Source: Streptomyces sp. SCUT-3
GTDB taxonomy: Bacteria > Actinomycetota > Actinomycetes > Streptomycetales > Streptomycetaceae
NCBI RefSeq assembly: GCF_014083985.1
Contig: NZ_CP046907.1
Location: forward strand, 1,000,501 to 1,064,500
Length of the DNA: 64,000 nucleotides
Reading direction: 5' to 3'
Position 1 is the stretch's first letter. Each line of letters opens with the position of its first letter. The notes under the pieces are model-generated. The model was not told where the DNA came from. It saw only the letters and a list, made by a program, of their open reading frames with translations, and made no database searches. This document shows positions 35,539-43,604 of the stretch, one piece after another. Both the position numbers and the translations under genes were made by a program.

Positions 35539-36078
35539 ATGAACGCTTCGGTGGCCCGACTGACCGAGATCCTTCCACCCCCCGCGACGCCGCAGCCCAA
35601 GGACTGGGAAGCCGTCGAAAGGGAACTCGGCACACCGCTGCCCTCCGACTACAAGCAACTTGTCGACACCTACGGCGGTGGAGTGTTCGACGAGACCATC
35701 TGGCTGCTCGAACCGGGATGCCCCGACGAGAACTACGACCTGCTGGCAGCCTCCAAAGAACGCGAGGAAGTCCTTGGAGAACTCTGGGGAACTGGAGAAC
35801 CAAAGCCGGTCGAACTCCAGGAGGAAGGAGCCCGAGCACTTCCCTGGGGATACGGAGAGGGTGGCGGAGAATTTCTCTACTGGCTTGTCCGCCCCGGACA
35901 GGATCCTGACTCCTGGACCGTAATGATCAATGAAGGGCGCGGCCCGGAATGGGAACGCCACCCCATGTCGTGCACTCAGTTCCTGGTGTCCGTCCTGACC
36001 GGGGAGACAGACTCCGGAATCTTTTGCGAACTTCCCGTCGAAACCCATGGTTTCGACCGGAACGCCGACATCCTGTAG
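35539..36078 (+). CDS. SMI1/KNR4 (SUKH) family immunity protein
   Basis: 179 residues. The SUKH pattern is clear: WEAVERELGTPLPSDYKQLV, DTYGGGVFDETIWLLEPG, LPWGYGEGGGEFLYWLVRPG and TVMINEGRGPEWERHPMS. SUKH proteins neutralise nuclease tips of polymorphic toxins, so this is the expected antidote for the endonuclease domain that ends 85 bases upstream. ATG 35539 follows AAAGGA. The gene shares the lower GC of the toxin tip, fitting joint transfer. The frame is intact although the toxin is broken. Confidence 0.88.
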   Translation: MNASVARLTEILPPPATPQPKDWEAVERELGTPLPSDYKQLVDTYGGGVFDETIWLLEPGCPDENYDLLAASKEREEVLGELWGTGEPKPVELQEEGARALPWGYGEGGGEFLYWLVRPGQDPDSWTVMINEGRGPEWERHPMSCTQFLVSVLTGETDSGIFCELPVETHGFDRNADIL

Positions 36079-36400
36079 CTCCCGGCAACCTCGCGTCTTC
36101 AAACTCCCCCTGCCTCCGGCGCCGTCAACGGCTCTCGCCTCCGGGTCGACGGCGGCCGGCCGCAGGGCCCCTCCGGTCACGACCACTGACAGTTCCTGGC
36201 CCCGAGTCCGTGAAACCCGGCGGACGGCAAGCCGACCGGCGAAGTCCTCCTGCCGACGACGGGCCTCGGGAACGGCGTCGCCGGGCCGGCAACGCAAGAC
36301 CGAACGGCACCACGGCCTCGTCCGTCCTCACCGGACCCGGCTCAACTCCTGCGGACCTCGCACGCCATGCAGTCGGTGGGCACGCCCCCTGTCACCGACA
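36079..36400. other. Intergenic region, no gene assigned
   Basis: About 320 bases between two probable immunity genes. Possible coding remnants occur on both strands without start or stop signals that make sense. I see no clear repeat or hairpin. Confidence 0.35.
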
Positions 36401-36904
36401 ATGGTCACCGTGGACATCGAACTCGACCCGCCGAACGGCATCACTGGGTTCCCGCTGGGCATGCCGGCCGAAGCAGTCAAGGCATCAGCCGGACGACTGG
36501 GCGAACTCCGAGTCCACGACGAGGGTTCGGCCGACCAGTTCCGTTACATGAAAGTGACAGCCCTCCACAGCCAGTTCGAAATCGTCTTCCATCTGGAAGA
36601 CGGCAAGACCCTCACCTCCGCCGAGGTGTGGATTCCCCGTCCTGGTCCTGAGGAGATCACCGTCCGCTTCCGCGGCATCGATGTCTTCCGCACACCCGCC
36701 CGGCAACTACTCGAACAACTGCGGGCAATGGGACTGACCGTCCTGGACGAGACCTACTACGCCTACGTGCCCAGGCTTTCCCTCGGCTTCACTCGCGTCG
36801 CAGGCCACGAGGTTCCACTGGACACCGACGGCGAACCCCTGTACTTCCAAGCCGTCCTGACCGGCCCGACCGGCTACTACGACTACAAGCTCACAGAGGA
36901 CTGA
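36401..36904 (+). CDS. Hypothetical protein, possibly a second immunity protein
   Basis: 167 residues, not recognised. It looks like a compact alpha/beta protein: GITGFPLGMPAEAVKASAGR, ALHSQFEIVFHLEDGKTLTS, VWIPRPGPEEITVRFRGIDV and LGFTRVAGHEVPLDTDGEPL. It resembles small cytosolic proteins often found behind polymorphic toxins, and its place after the SMI1 gene suggests an orphan immunity gene. No good ribosome binding site is visible before ATG 36401 or the in-frame GTG 36410, so the start is uncertain. Confidence 0.6.
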   Translation: MVTVDIELDPPNGITGFPLGMPAEAVKASAGRLGELRVHDEGSADQFRYMKVTALHSQFEIVFHLEDGKTLTSAEVWIPRPGPEEITVRFRGIDVFRTPARQLLEQLRAMGLTVLDETYYAYVPRLSLGFTRVAGHEVPLDTDGEPLYFQAVLTGPTGYYDYKLTED

Positions 36905-37040
36905 GGTGACCGTTGAAGTCGCCCACACCCCGGCCAGCGGTTCCACTGATTCCAATGGTGGTTGCCGAGTCCGGTGATCGGACATGACAGGACGAGCCAG
37001 ACCGCCGAGAGGCTGCGCCGGGGCGGCCGGGTACTGAGCC

Positions 37041-37652
37041 CTACGAGTGAAGACTCCCTTCGGAGCGCGAAGCTTCGGGTTCTCCCGGACGCGGGGGTGC
37101 AGTGTCCACCTCGGCCCAGACGGTCTTGTCCCAGGCGGGGCCGTGGTGCCAGCTCCAGCGGTCGGCGAGGGCCGCGACCAGGAGCAGGCCGCGGCCGGAG
37201 GTGGTCTCGGGGTCGGGTGGCTGCGGGGCGATCAGAGGGAGGCGGTCGGGGCGGGAGTCGGTCACCTCGACGCGGACCGTGCGGGGCGTGCGGACCAGAC
37301 GCAGCCGGAAGTCCCGGTCGTGCATCCGGCCGTGGGTGACGGCGTTGGCGGCAAGTTCGGCGGTGATCGCGGCGACGGAGACGGAGGCCGGGGCGGTGTA
37401 CGGCACGCCCCACCGTTCGAGCTGCTGCACGGCAAGGTAGCGGGCCAGGCGGGCCCCGCGGCGCGTCGAGCTCAGCCGGACTGCCGACTCCAGGACCGGC
37501 CCGGCCGCGTCGGGAGGGGCGGGTACAACGGGATGTGCAGGCACGGCGAAAGGCGCGTCCGAGGCAGCATCCGCCTGCTGGGCGGGGCCGTCGGGGGCCA
37601 CAGGCACGGCGAGTGCGGATGTTTCCTCGGGGGCGGAGAGTTCCTGGTTCAC
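37041..37652 (-). CDS. HATPase_c-type ATP-binding protein (second module)
   Basis: 203 residues. The N-terminal 60 residues are Pro/Ala-rich. The GHKL domain follows: N-box AAITAELAANAVTHGRMHDR, G1 box VEVTDSRPDRLP and G2 box SGRGLLLVAALADRW, ending DKTVWAEVDT. It is divergent from the XRE/DUF397 genes at 37809-38863, the same layout as the module at 10.2-11.9 kb. The biochemical partner is unknown. Confidence 0.85.
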   Translation of the reverse strand: MNQELSAPEETSALAVPVAPDGPAQQADAASDAPFAVPAHPVVPAPPDAAGPVLESAVRLSSTRRGARLARYLAVQQLERWGVPYTAPASVSVAAITAELAANAVTHGRMHDRDFRLRLVRTPRTVRVEVTDSRPDRLPLIAPQPPDPETTSGRGLLLVAALADRWSWHHGPAWDKTVWAEVDTAPPRPGEPEASRSEGSLHS

Positions 37653-37808
37653 ACGGTGACCGTCTCGTCACGCACCGCTTCCGATCCAGGTCGCGCGGTC
37701 GTACGCGGGCGCGGTGTACGGGTGCGGTACGAGTGGCGGGCCGTGCTGGTACGGGCGGGTGCCTCGTTGGTCCCGGCGCAGAGACCGAACGGGGAAGGAG
37801 ACGGGCCC

Positions 37809-38645
37809 ATGGGGAACAGCCGCCCGAGGAAACGGGGCGCGGACGGGGAGTGGCCGGGCATCTGGTCCGGCTACGGCAAGCTGCTCAAACTCTCCCGGGA
37901 GCGTGCCGGGCTGACGCAGCAGGAGCTGGCGGAGGCGCTGGGCTACTCCTGCGAGCAGGTGGCCTCCGTGGAGCAGGGCCGCCGCCCGGCGAAGTCGGCG
38001 CTCACCGAGGCCGCCGAACGCGTCCTGGACGCCGGCGGGGCGCTGCGGGTCCTCCAGGACGAGGTGGACCTGGCCAAACTGCCCTCGTTCTTCCAGGACT
38101 TCGCCCTGATCGAGACCGAGGCCGTCAGCCGGTTCTCCTACGACCCGCTGCTCGTCCCCGGGCTGCTGCAGACCGAGGAGTACGCGCGGGCCCTGTTCGC
38201 GGGGCACTGCCCGCCCCTCGACGAGGAAGTCCTGGACCAGCACGTCGAGGCGAGGCTCCACCGGCAGAAGCTGCTGACGAGGACCCCGATCGCCGAACTG
38301 TGCTTCATCGTCGGCGAGTCGGCCCTGCTCAACCCGGTGGGCGGCGACGAGATCATGCGGGGCCAGCTCCGCCGGCTCCTCGACCGCGCCGCACAGCGCA
38401 ACGTCGAGATCCAGGTCATGCCGGCCAACCGCGGCTTCCACCCCGGCCTGAACGGCCCGTTCGTCCTGTTGGAGACGTGGGAGCACCAGCACGTCGGGTA
38501 CGTCGAGTCGCAGGAAGTCGGCGTTGTGGTCACCGATGCAGCACAGGTCAGTGCCTTCGGGCTCAGGTATGGGAAGCTGCGCTCGCAGGCTTTGAACGTC
38601 GAGGAGTCTGCGCGTCTCATCGAGCGTCTGGCGGGAGAAGCATGA
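37809..38645 (+). CDS. XRE-family regulator with DUF5753 (second module)
   Basis: 278 residues. The helix-turn-helix is at about 25-70 (LLKLSRERAGLTQQELAEAL, GYSCEQVASVEQGRRP), followed by DUF5753 (VPGLLQTEEYARALFAGHCP, EARLHRQKLLTRTPIAELCF, RNVEIQVMPANRGFHPGLNG). ATG 37809 is preceded by GGAAGGAGACGG. The stop overlaps the DUF397 start (ATGA). It is a paralogue of the protein at 10453-11304. Confidence 0.9.
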   Translation: MGNSRPRKRGADGEWPGIWSGYGKLLKLSRERAGLTQQELAEALGYSCEQVASVEQGRRPAKSALTEAAERVLDAGGALRVLQDEVDLAKLPSFFQDFALIETEAVSRFSYDPLLVPGLLQTEEYARALFAGHCPPLDEEVLDQHVEARLHRQKLLTRTPIAELCFIVGESALLNPVGGDEIMRGQLRRLLDRAAQRNVEIQVMPANRGFHPGLNGPFVLLETWEHQHVGYVESQEVGVVVTDAAQVSAFGLRYGKLRSQALNVEESARLIERLAGEA

Positions 38646-38863
38646 GCACTGAGCAGGCTCTTGGGGAGCCCGGTGACCTGATCTGGTTCAAGAGCAGCCA
38701 CAGCGGGTCGGGGGGCGGCGACTGCGTCGAGGTGGCTGTGGCGCCCGGCGCCGTCCACGTGCGCGACTCGAAGGACCGGCAGGGCCCGGCCCTGCGGTTC
38801 GGCGCCGACGAGTGGGCGGCGTTCGTCGCGTTCGCGAGGACGCGGCTCGACACGGAGGCGTGA
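38642..38863 (+). CDS. DUF397 protein (second module)
   Basis: 73 residues: IWFKSSHSGSGGGDCVEVAV, VHVRDSKDRQGPALRF and DEWAAFVAFAR. It has the DUF397 fingerprint and is coupled to the XRE gene by a 4-base overlap. A perfect 12-bp hairpin follows. Confidence 0.92.
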   Translation: MSTEQALGEPGDLIWFKSSHSGSGGGDCVEVAVAPGAVHVRDSKDRQGPALRFGADEWAAFVAFARTRLDTEA

Positions 38864-38886
38864 CGGGCGACGGCCGCGGGAAACCT

Positions 38887-38927
38887 GTTGTGCCGTGCCG
38901 CTTCCGACGGCAGCAGCACGGCACAAC
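38887..38927 (+). terminator. Hairpin terminator after XRE-DUF397
   Basis: GTTGTGCCGTGC and GCACGGCACAAC form a perfect 12-bp stem with a 17-nt loop, 23 bases after the DUF397 stop. Confidence 0.8.
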
Positions 38928-38989
38928 GTCCGCTCCGGGTCGATACAACCCAAGCCCCAGACAATCGAGTTGAACACTACGCTGGGGCG

Positions 38990-39388
38990 GTGACGAACAA
39001 GAGAACAGGTGGACGGTGGCTCGTCGCCGCCCTGGCCGCTTCCGCGGTACTCATTTCAGGGTGCACGGCCCCGGTCGACCCTGACGAGCTGCCCGGCGTG
39101 TACCGCAACGACGCGACCGGCAGCGAGATCCTGCTCGATTCCGACGGTACGTTCTCCGCCACCGACATATCGACGGACGAGTCCCCCGACCCCGTCGACT
39201 TCAGCGGCCGGTGGGAGTTCGTCGACAGCGAGACGTCCAGCGACTTCGTCCACCTGTCGGTCGATGACGGTGGACTCGGCAGTACCGTCGGCGTCCAGCT
39301 CTACCCGAACGGCCGGACGACGGTGGAGTTCCATTTCGATCCGGACGGGCCGCCGTCACTGGTTCTCACCAGGGTGGCCGCGCCGTAG
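38990..39388 (+). CDS. Small lipoprotein
   Basis: 132 residues with a signal peptide ending in the lipobox LISGC (WLVAALAASAVLISGC). The mature domain (DELPGVYRNDATGSEILLDS, GTFSATDIS, FSGRWEFVDSE, VGVQLYPNGRTTVEFHF) is all beta and looks like a small lipocalin/META-type fold found in Streptomyces lipoproteins. Function unknown. GTG 38990 has only GGGGC as a weak binding site. It converges with the M23 peptidase gene. Confidence 0.72.
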   Translation: MTNKRTGGRWLVAALAASAVLISGCTAPVDPDELPGVYRNDATGSEILLDSDGTFSATDISTDESPDPVDFSGRWEFVDSETSSDFVHLSVDDGGLGSTVGVQLYPNGRTTVEFHFDPDGPPSLVLTRVAAP

Positions 39389-39419
39389 ACCCTGCGTTCC
39401 GGGGCCGTCCGCCCGGCCG

Positions 39420-39992
39420 TCAGCATCCCTTCCAGGCCGTTGCGTGGTCGTGCGGGTACGTGCGGCCGCAGAAGGACGGCGGGTGGGAGACCCAGGTGCT
39501 CCCGGACCAGTGCTGGGTGGAGATGTGCAGGTGGCAGCCGGACGACTGGCCCTTGTTGCCGGTGTATCCGACCAGCGTCGTCGTGCCGACCGTCTGCCCG
39601 ACGTTCACGTTGATCGAGTCCATGTGCATGTACTTGAGGCGCCACTGCACACCGTTGACGTACTTGGTCATGGTGAGGCGGCCGATCGTGCGGTCGACGG
39701 TGGCGACCGTCATGCCGTCCCAGACGGGGTAGAGCCGCTTGTAGCACGGCGACCCCTTCAGGCCGAAGTCCAACCCGTAGTAGTCGCTGTAGTGCTCACC
39801 GTTGTGGTAGTCGACGTGCAGGCCCTCTCCGTACCACGAGCCGATGAGGGTCCACGATTCCGAGTAGTGCCACGGCGAGACACCGTTCGGGGACGGGGTG
39901 GAGCTGGAGTGCGCGGCGGCCGGAGAGCCCATGACGATGCACAGGACGAGGCCGGCGAGTGCACCTACGAGACGTAAGGCGGATCTTTTCAC
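39420..39992 (-). CDS. Secreted M23 family metallopeptidase
   Basis: 190 residues. Signal peptide (LRLVGALAGLVLCIVMGSPA), then a LytM/M23 domain with the zinc-ligand pattern GLHVDYHNGEHYSDYYGLDF and SGCHLHIS (HxH). Beta strands include KYMHMDSINVNVGQTVGTTT. Such enzymes cut peptide crosslinks in peptidoglycan or act as extracellular lysins. GTG 39992 follows GGAGCGAA. No extra cell-wall-binding domain is present. Confidence 0.82.
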   Translation of the reverse strand: MKRSALRLVGALAGLVLCIVMGSPAAAHSSSTPSPNGVSPWHYSESWTLIGSWYGEGLHVDYHNGEHYSDYYGLDFGLKGSPCYKRLYPVWDGMTVATVDRTIGRLTMTKYVNGVQWRLKYMHMDSINVNVGQTVGTTTLVGYTGNKGQSSGCHLHISTQHWSGSTWVSHPPSFCGRTYPHDHATAWKGC

Positions 39993-40189
39993 CGATTCGC
40001 TCCGTTTGTTTGCGTGAGCGACCTCCGGTCGGCCGCTTACGGGCGGCCGAAAGTAGCAGCCGGGCCGATGGCGCTCAATGATGTCGGCAGGGACCTGCCA
40101 CAGCCGCACGGCGCCCTTGAGGTGGGACGCGCCGACGTGCGGGCCGGAACGCCGTCGAGCGCCCTCGCAGCACGCCCGGTCCGGCCCGG

Positions 40190-40594
40190 GAGCGGTGGAG
40201 GGGGCCAGTACAGGCCGCGAAGCAGTGCGATCTCGGTCATGTGGTGAATGACCCCGAGGTCGTCCCCCGTCGGCACGCTGACGAACGGATGGCTGGGACC
40301 GGGTCCGTAGAGGTACTGCGAGAAGGCGATCGTATCGAGTTGCTCGCCGGTGGCAACCTCTGCATACTAGCTCGCCGGGATCTCCGGGGCGCCTTGGTAG
40401 AGCCCTCGGCCACCCGGCTCGAACATCCTGGGTGTCGACACCTCGCCCCGGCACCGGATCGGCCAGCAGCCGGGTACTGACTCCCGCAGGTACTCCTCGC
40501 CGCTGAGCCCCACCGGCCGTATCCGGGCCATCCCCCTGGCGCAGTCGAGCTGGTCGAGCAGCCGGCCCGAACGGCCGGTCCACGCCTGCGGCAC
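40190..40594 (-). pseudogene. Broken DinB-like protein gene
   Basis: From GTG 40594 the frame reads TGRSGRLLDQLDCARGMARI, RPVGLSGEEYLRESVPGCWP, then hits TAG at 40367-40369. The same frame continues with TGEQLDTIAFSQYLYGPGPS and VIHHMTEIALLRGLYW, which resemble the start and end of DinB-like (DUF664-type) four-helix proteins. The middle section is missing. I read it as a decayed gene. Confidence 0.5.
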
Positions 40595-40702
40595 AGTTGA
40601 GCAGCGGCCGTTTCCGCTGGAATTCCCCAGCCGCCGGCGGAAAGTCCTATCGTCGGCGGTGCATGCCGTGAACGGACGGGACGTCAGGAGAGGGATTTCC
40701 GC

Positions 40703-43279
40703 ATGGAGGCCAAAGAGACCCTGTTCGCCGACCTCGTGCAGGGACGGGCCCAGCAGTTTCAAGTACCCCTCTACCAGAGGACGTACTCCTGGACGGATAA
40801 GCAACTGGCCCAGTTGTGGGGCGACATCCTCGAGCAGGCCGAGCTCCTGGAGGCCGGGGACAGGGACAGCACACACTTCCTCGGCTCGGTCGTGCTGGCC
40901 CCCTCCCCGCAGAACGAGGTGACGTTCCCGCGGTGGCTCGTCGTCGACGGTCAGCAACGGCTGACCACGCTCTCCCTCGCCCTGGCCGCGATCCGCGACC
41001 ACATCACCGACGGTCAGCCGGACGAGGCCGAGCGGATCAACGAGGAATATCTGATCAACAAGCGCAAGAACGGCAACGACCACTTCCGGCTGCTCCCGAC
41101 CCAGGCCGACCGGGCCCAGTTCGCCGCGCACGTCCGCGGCACTCACGCGGAGCACGCCGCCGGGGGCGCCGTCTCCGCCGCCTACCGCTTCTTCCGGCGC
41201 AAGCTCGTCGAGGCCGCCGACCCGGCCGCTCCGCAGGACGTGTTCCGCATCGAGCAGGCGATCACCTCACGGCTCACGCTGGTGGCGGTCACCGCCAAGC
41301 GCGGCGACAACGTGCACCGCATCTTCGAGTCGCTGAACAACACCGGGCTCAAGCTCAGCCAGGCGGACCTACTGCGCAACTACCTGTTCATGCGGCTGGA
41401 GACCCGCAGTGAGCACGTCTACGAGACCTACTGGCTGCCCCTGCAGGACAGTCTGAGCAATGACGAGCTCGAACAGCTCATGTGGTTGCAGCTGGTGCTC
41501 GACGGGGACGACCGGGTCCGCCGCCAGGACCTCTACACCGCCCAGCAGCAGCGCTTCGAGCGCCGGGGGACGGGCGAGGCGGAGATCGAGGCGTACGTCA
41601 GGGAACTGCACCGCCGGTGCGCCCACTTCCGCAGGCTGATCCACCCCGGGTAGGAACCCGATCCGTCGGTCCGCGCCCACCTGCAGCGCCTGAACGGCTG
41701 GCAGGCCACGGTGACCCACCCCGCGCTGATGCTGCTGCTCGACCGGCGGGACCGCGGGGAGATCGACTCCTCCGACACGGCCCGCGCGATGTCGTACATC
41801 GAGAGCTTCCTGGTGCGCCGGACGATCTGCCGGATCCCGACGAACAACCTGAACCGGATCTTCCAGTCCGTGCCGGCGCAGCTCCCGGTCGGGGTGCCCG
41901 TCGCCGACGGCCTGCACCAACTCCTCTCCGCCGAGAACCGGTTCTGGCCCGACGACGACGAACTGCGCGAGAAGATCCGCACCGCCCCCTTTTACCACTA
42001 CGGGCGCTGGGACCAGCGCAAACTGGTACTGCAACGGCTGGAGGAGAGCTACAGCCACCCTGAGCCGGTGGACTTCGCCGCCGCACGGCTGACCATCGAG
42101 CACGTGATGCCGCAGGCGGCCGGTGAGGAATGGCTGCGGATACTGGCCGAGGACGCAGCTGAAGGAGAGAGTGCGGAGGAACTGCACGCCCGGCTGCAGC
42201 ACACCCTCGGGAACCTGACGCTCACCGCGGTGAACTCCGAACTGTCCAACCACCCGTTCGAGCGCAAGCAGGACCTGCTGCGCGGCAGCCGCCTGGAGAT
42301 GAACCGCCGCATCGCCGCCGCCGAGCGCTGGGGCGCCAAGGAGATACTGGCCCGCGCGGACGAGCTCGCCGACCGGGCCGTCGAGCTGTGGCCGGCCCCG
42401 CTGCGCGGCGTCGGCCGCGCGGAGCGCAGCCGGGACTGGCACCTCGCCCACCAGGTCCTCGCCGCACTCCCCCACGGCACCTGGACGTCCTACGGCGACC
42501 TCGCCGCGTTCATCGGCTCCGGCGCCCAGGCCGTGGGCAACCACCTGGCCGGCACTCCCGGCGTGGTCAACGCGTACCGGGTACTCAACGCCGGCGGCCA
42601 AGTGTCCGACAAGTTCCGCTGGGCCTCCCCGGAGGAGGAGGGAGACGTCAAGGACCGTCTGGCCGCCGACGGGATCCGCTTCACCGACGGCGGGACAGCC
42701 GACCCCGCGCAGCGCCTCACCAGCGACGACCTCGTCCTCCTCCTCTCCGGCGCCGACGGGGCGGGTGAACAGCAGGGCGAGGACACCGGCCAGAACCTCG
42801 CAGAGGGCAAGGAGGAGGAGACGCGCGCCGAACGGTTCTTCCGGCAGCTCGCGGCGAACGACACCCCCGAGACCGTGGCCGCCGTGCGCTCACTCTTCGC
42901 CCACTGGGAGGAACTCGGCGGCTGGATCGGGCACGGAGCAGGCCGTGTCATCACCAGCGCGTTCCTCATGCTGGGGAACCAGGGCGGCCCGGGGAACGGC
43001 ATCTGGCCGCTGACCCTCTACCCGGGCAGCGGACGCGGCGGCACGGCAGAAGTGGTGTTCCAGTACCTCGCCGCACGCGAGCCGTTCACCGACCGCGCGC
43101 TGCGCGCCGAACTCCTCGACCGCCTCAACCGGCTGGACGGCGTCGACATCCCGGAGGGCAAGCTGGAACTGCGCCCCAACATCCGGTTGTCGCTGCTGGA
43201 GCAGGGCCACAACCGCGAACTCCTGGCCGAGACGCTGGCCTGGTTCCGGGACCGATGGGAGAACCGGAACGCCTCCTGA
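40703..43279 (+). pseudogene. GmrSD-type DUF262/DUF1524 restriction gene fused to an alkyltransferase-like domain, with amber stop
   Basis: The frame from ATG 40703 encodes DUF262 (VPLYQRTYSWTDKQLAQLWG, LVVDGQQRLTTLSLALAAIR). A TAG at 41651-41653 (codon 317) interrupts it. The same frame then continues without further damage: THPALMLLLDRRDRGEIDSS, the DUF1524 nuclease-like motifs (RLTIEHVMPQ, LGNLTLTAVNSELSNHPFER), an alkyltransferase-like DNA-binding domain (LPHGTWTSYGDLAAFIGSGA) without the PCHR active Cys, and a C-terminal region I cannot name. Full length would be 858 residues. GmrSD proteins cut modified phage DNA using nucleotide hydrolysis by the DUF262 part. A single C-to-T change (CAG to TAG) would explain the stop. 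ATG 40703 is preceded by GGAGAGGG. Confidence 0.85.
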
Positions 43280-43282
43280 CAC

Positions 43283-43570
43283 GCCGGTCCCGCCCCCCGC
43301 GTTCACGCGGGGCGCGAGGCGCTGGCTCAGGAACTGTGGAGCGGCCCCCCGGCCAGGCGGTGGATCCGGCACGGTCCGGTATTCACCACCAAATCCACAA
43401 GCCTCAGCCATGCGGTCGTAGACGTCGAGGATGAGGTCGGGACCTGTCCACCACTCGGGGGGGGCAGGTCCCAGCTTCCTCTGCTGCACTACTCGCGCCA
43501 ACTGCACAACTGGAGTGGACGGTACCCATTGGCCGTCCTTCTGCAGCAGCAGTGGAGCGAGCTGTGGCAC
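43283..43570 (-). pseudogene. Possible gene remnant downstream of the Hsp70 gene
   Basis: The minus frame from GTG 43570 reads PQLAPLLLQKDGQWVPSTPV, KLGPAPPEWWTGPDLILDVY and DRMAEACGFGGEYRTVPDPP with sensible codon bias. It then runs without a stop into the antisense of the GmrSD gene. It lacks a ribosome binding site. It may be the 5' part of a truncated gene once at the end of the chaperone operon. Confidence 0.3.
43295..43312. terminator. Hairpin after the GmrSD gene
   Basis: CCCCGCG, loop TTCA and CGCGGGG form a 7-bp stem 15 bases after the GmrSD stop, possibly serving both converging transcription units. Confidence 0.5.
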
Positions 43571-43604
43571 ATCCGGAAATCGCGTGACAGAGTCCGGAAG
43601 CCGG

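Noticed and set aside
41651-41653. Programmed readthrough or pyrrolysine at the amber codon
   Set aside because: No pylT/pylS or readthrough context is seen, and a single-base mutation is simpler.
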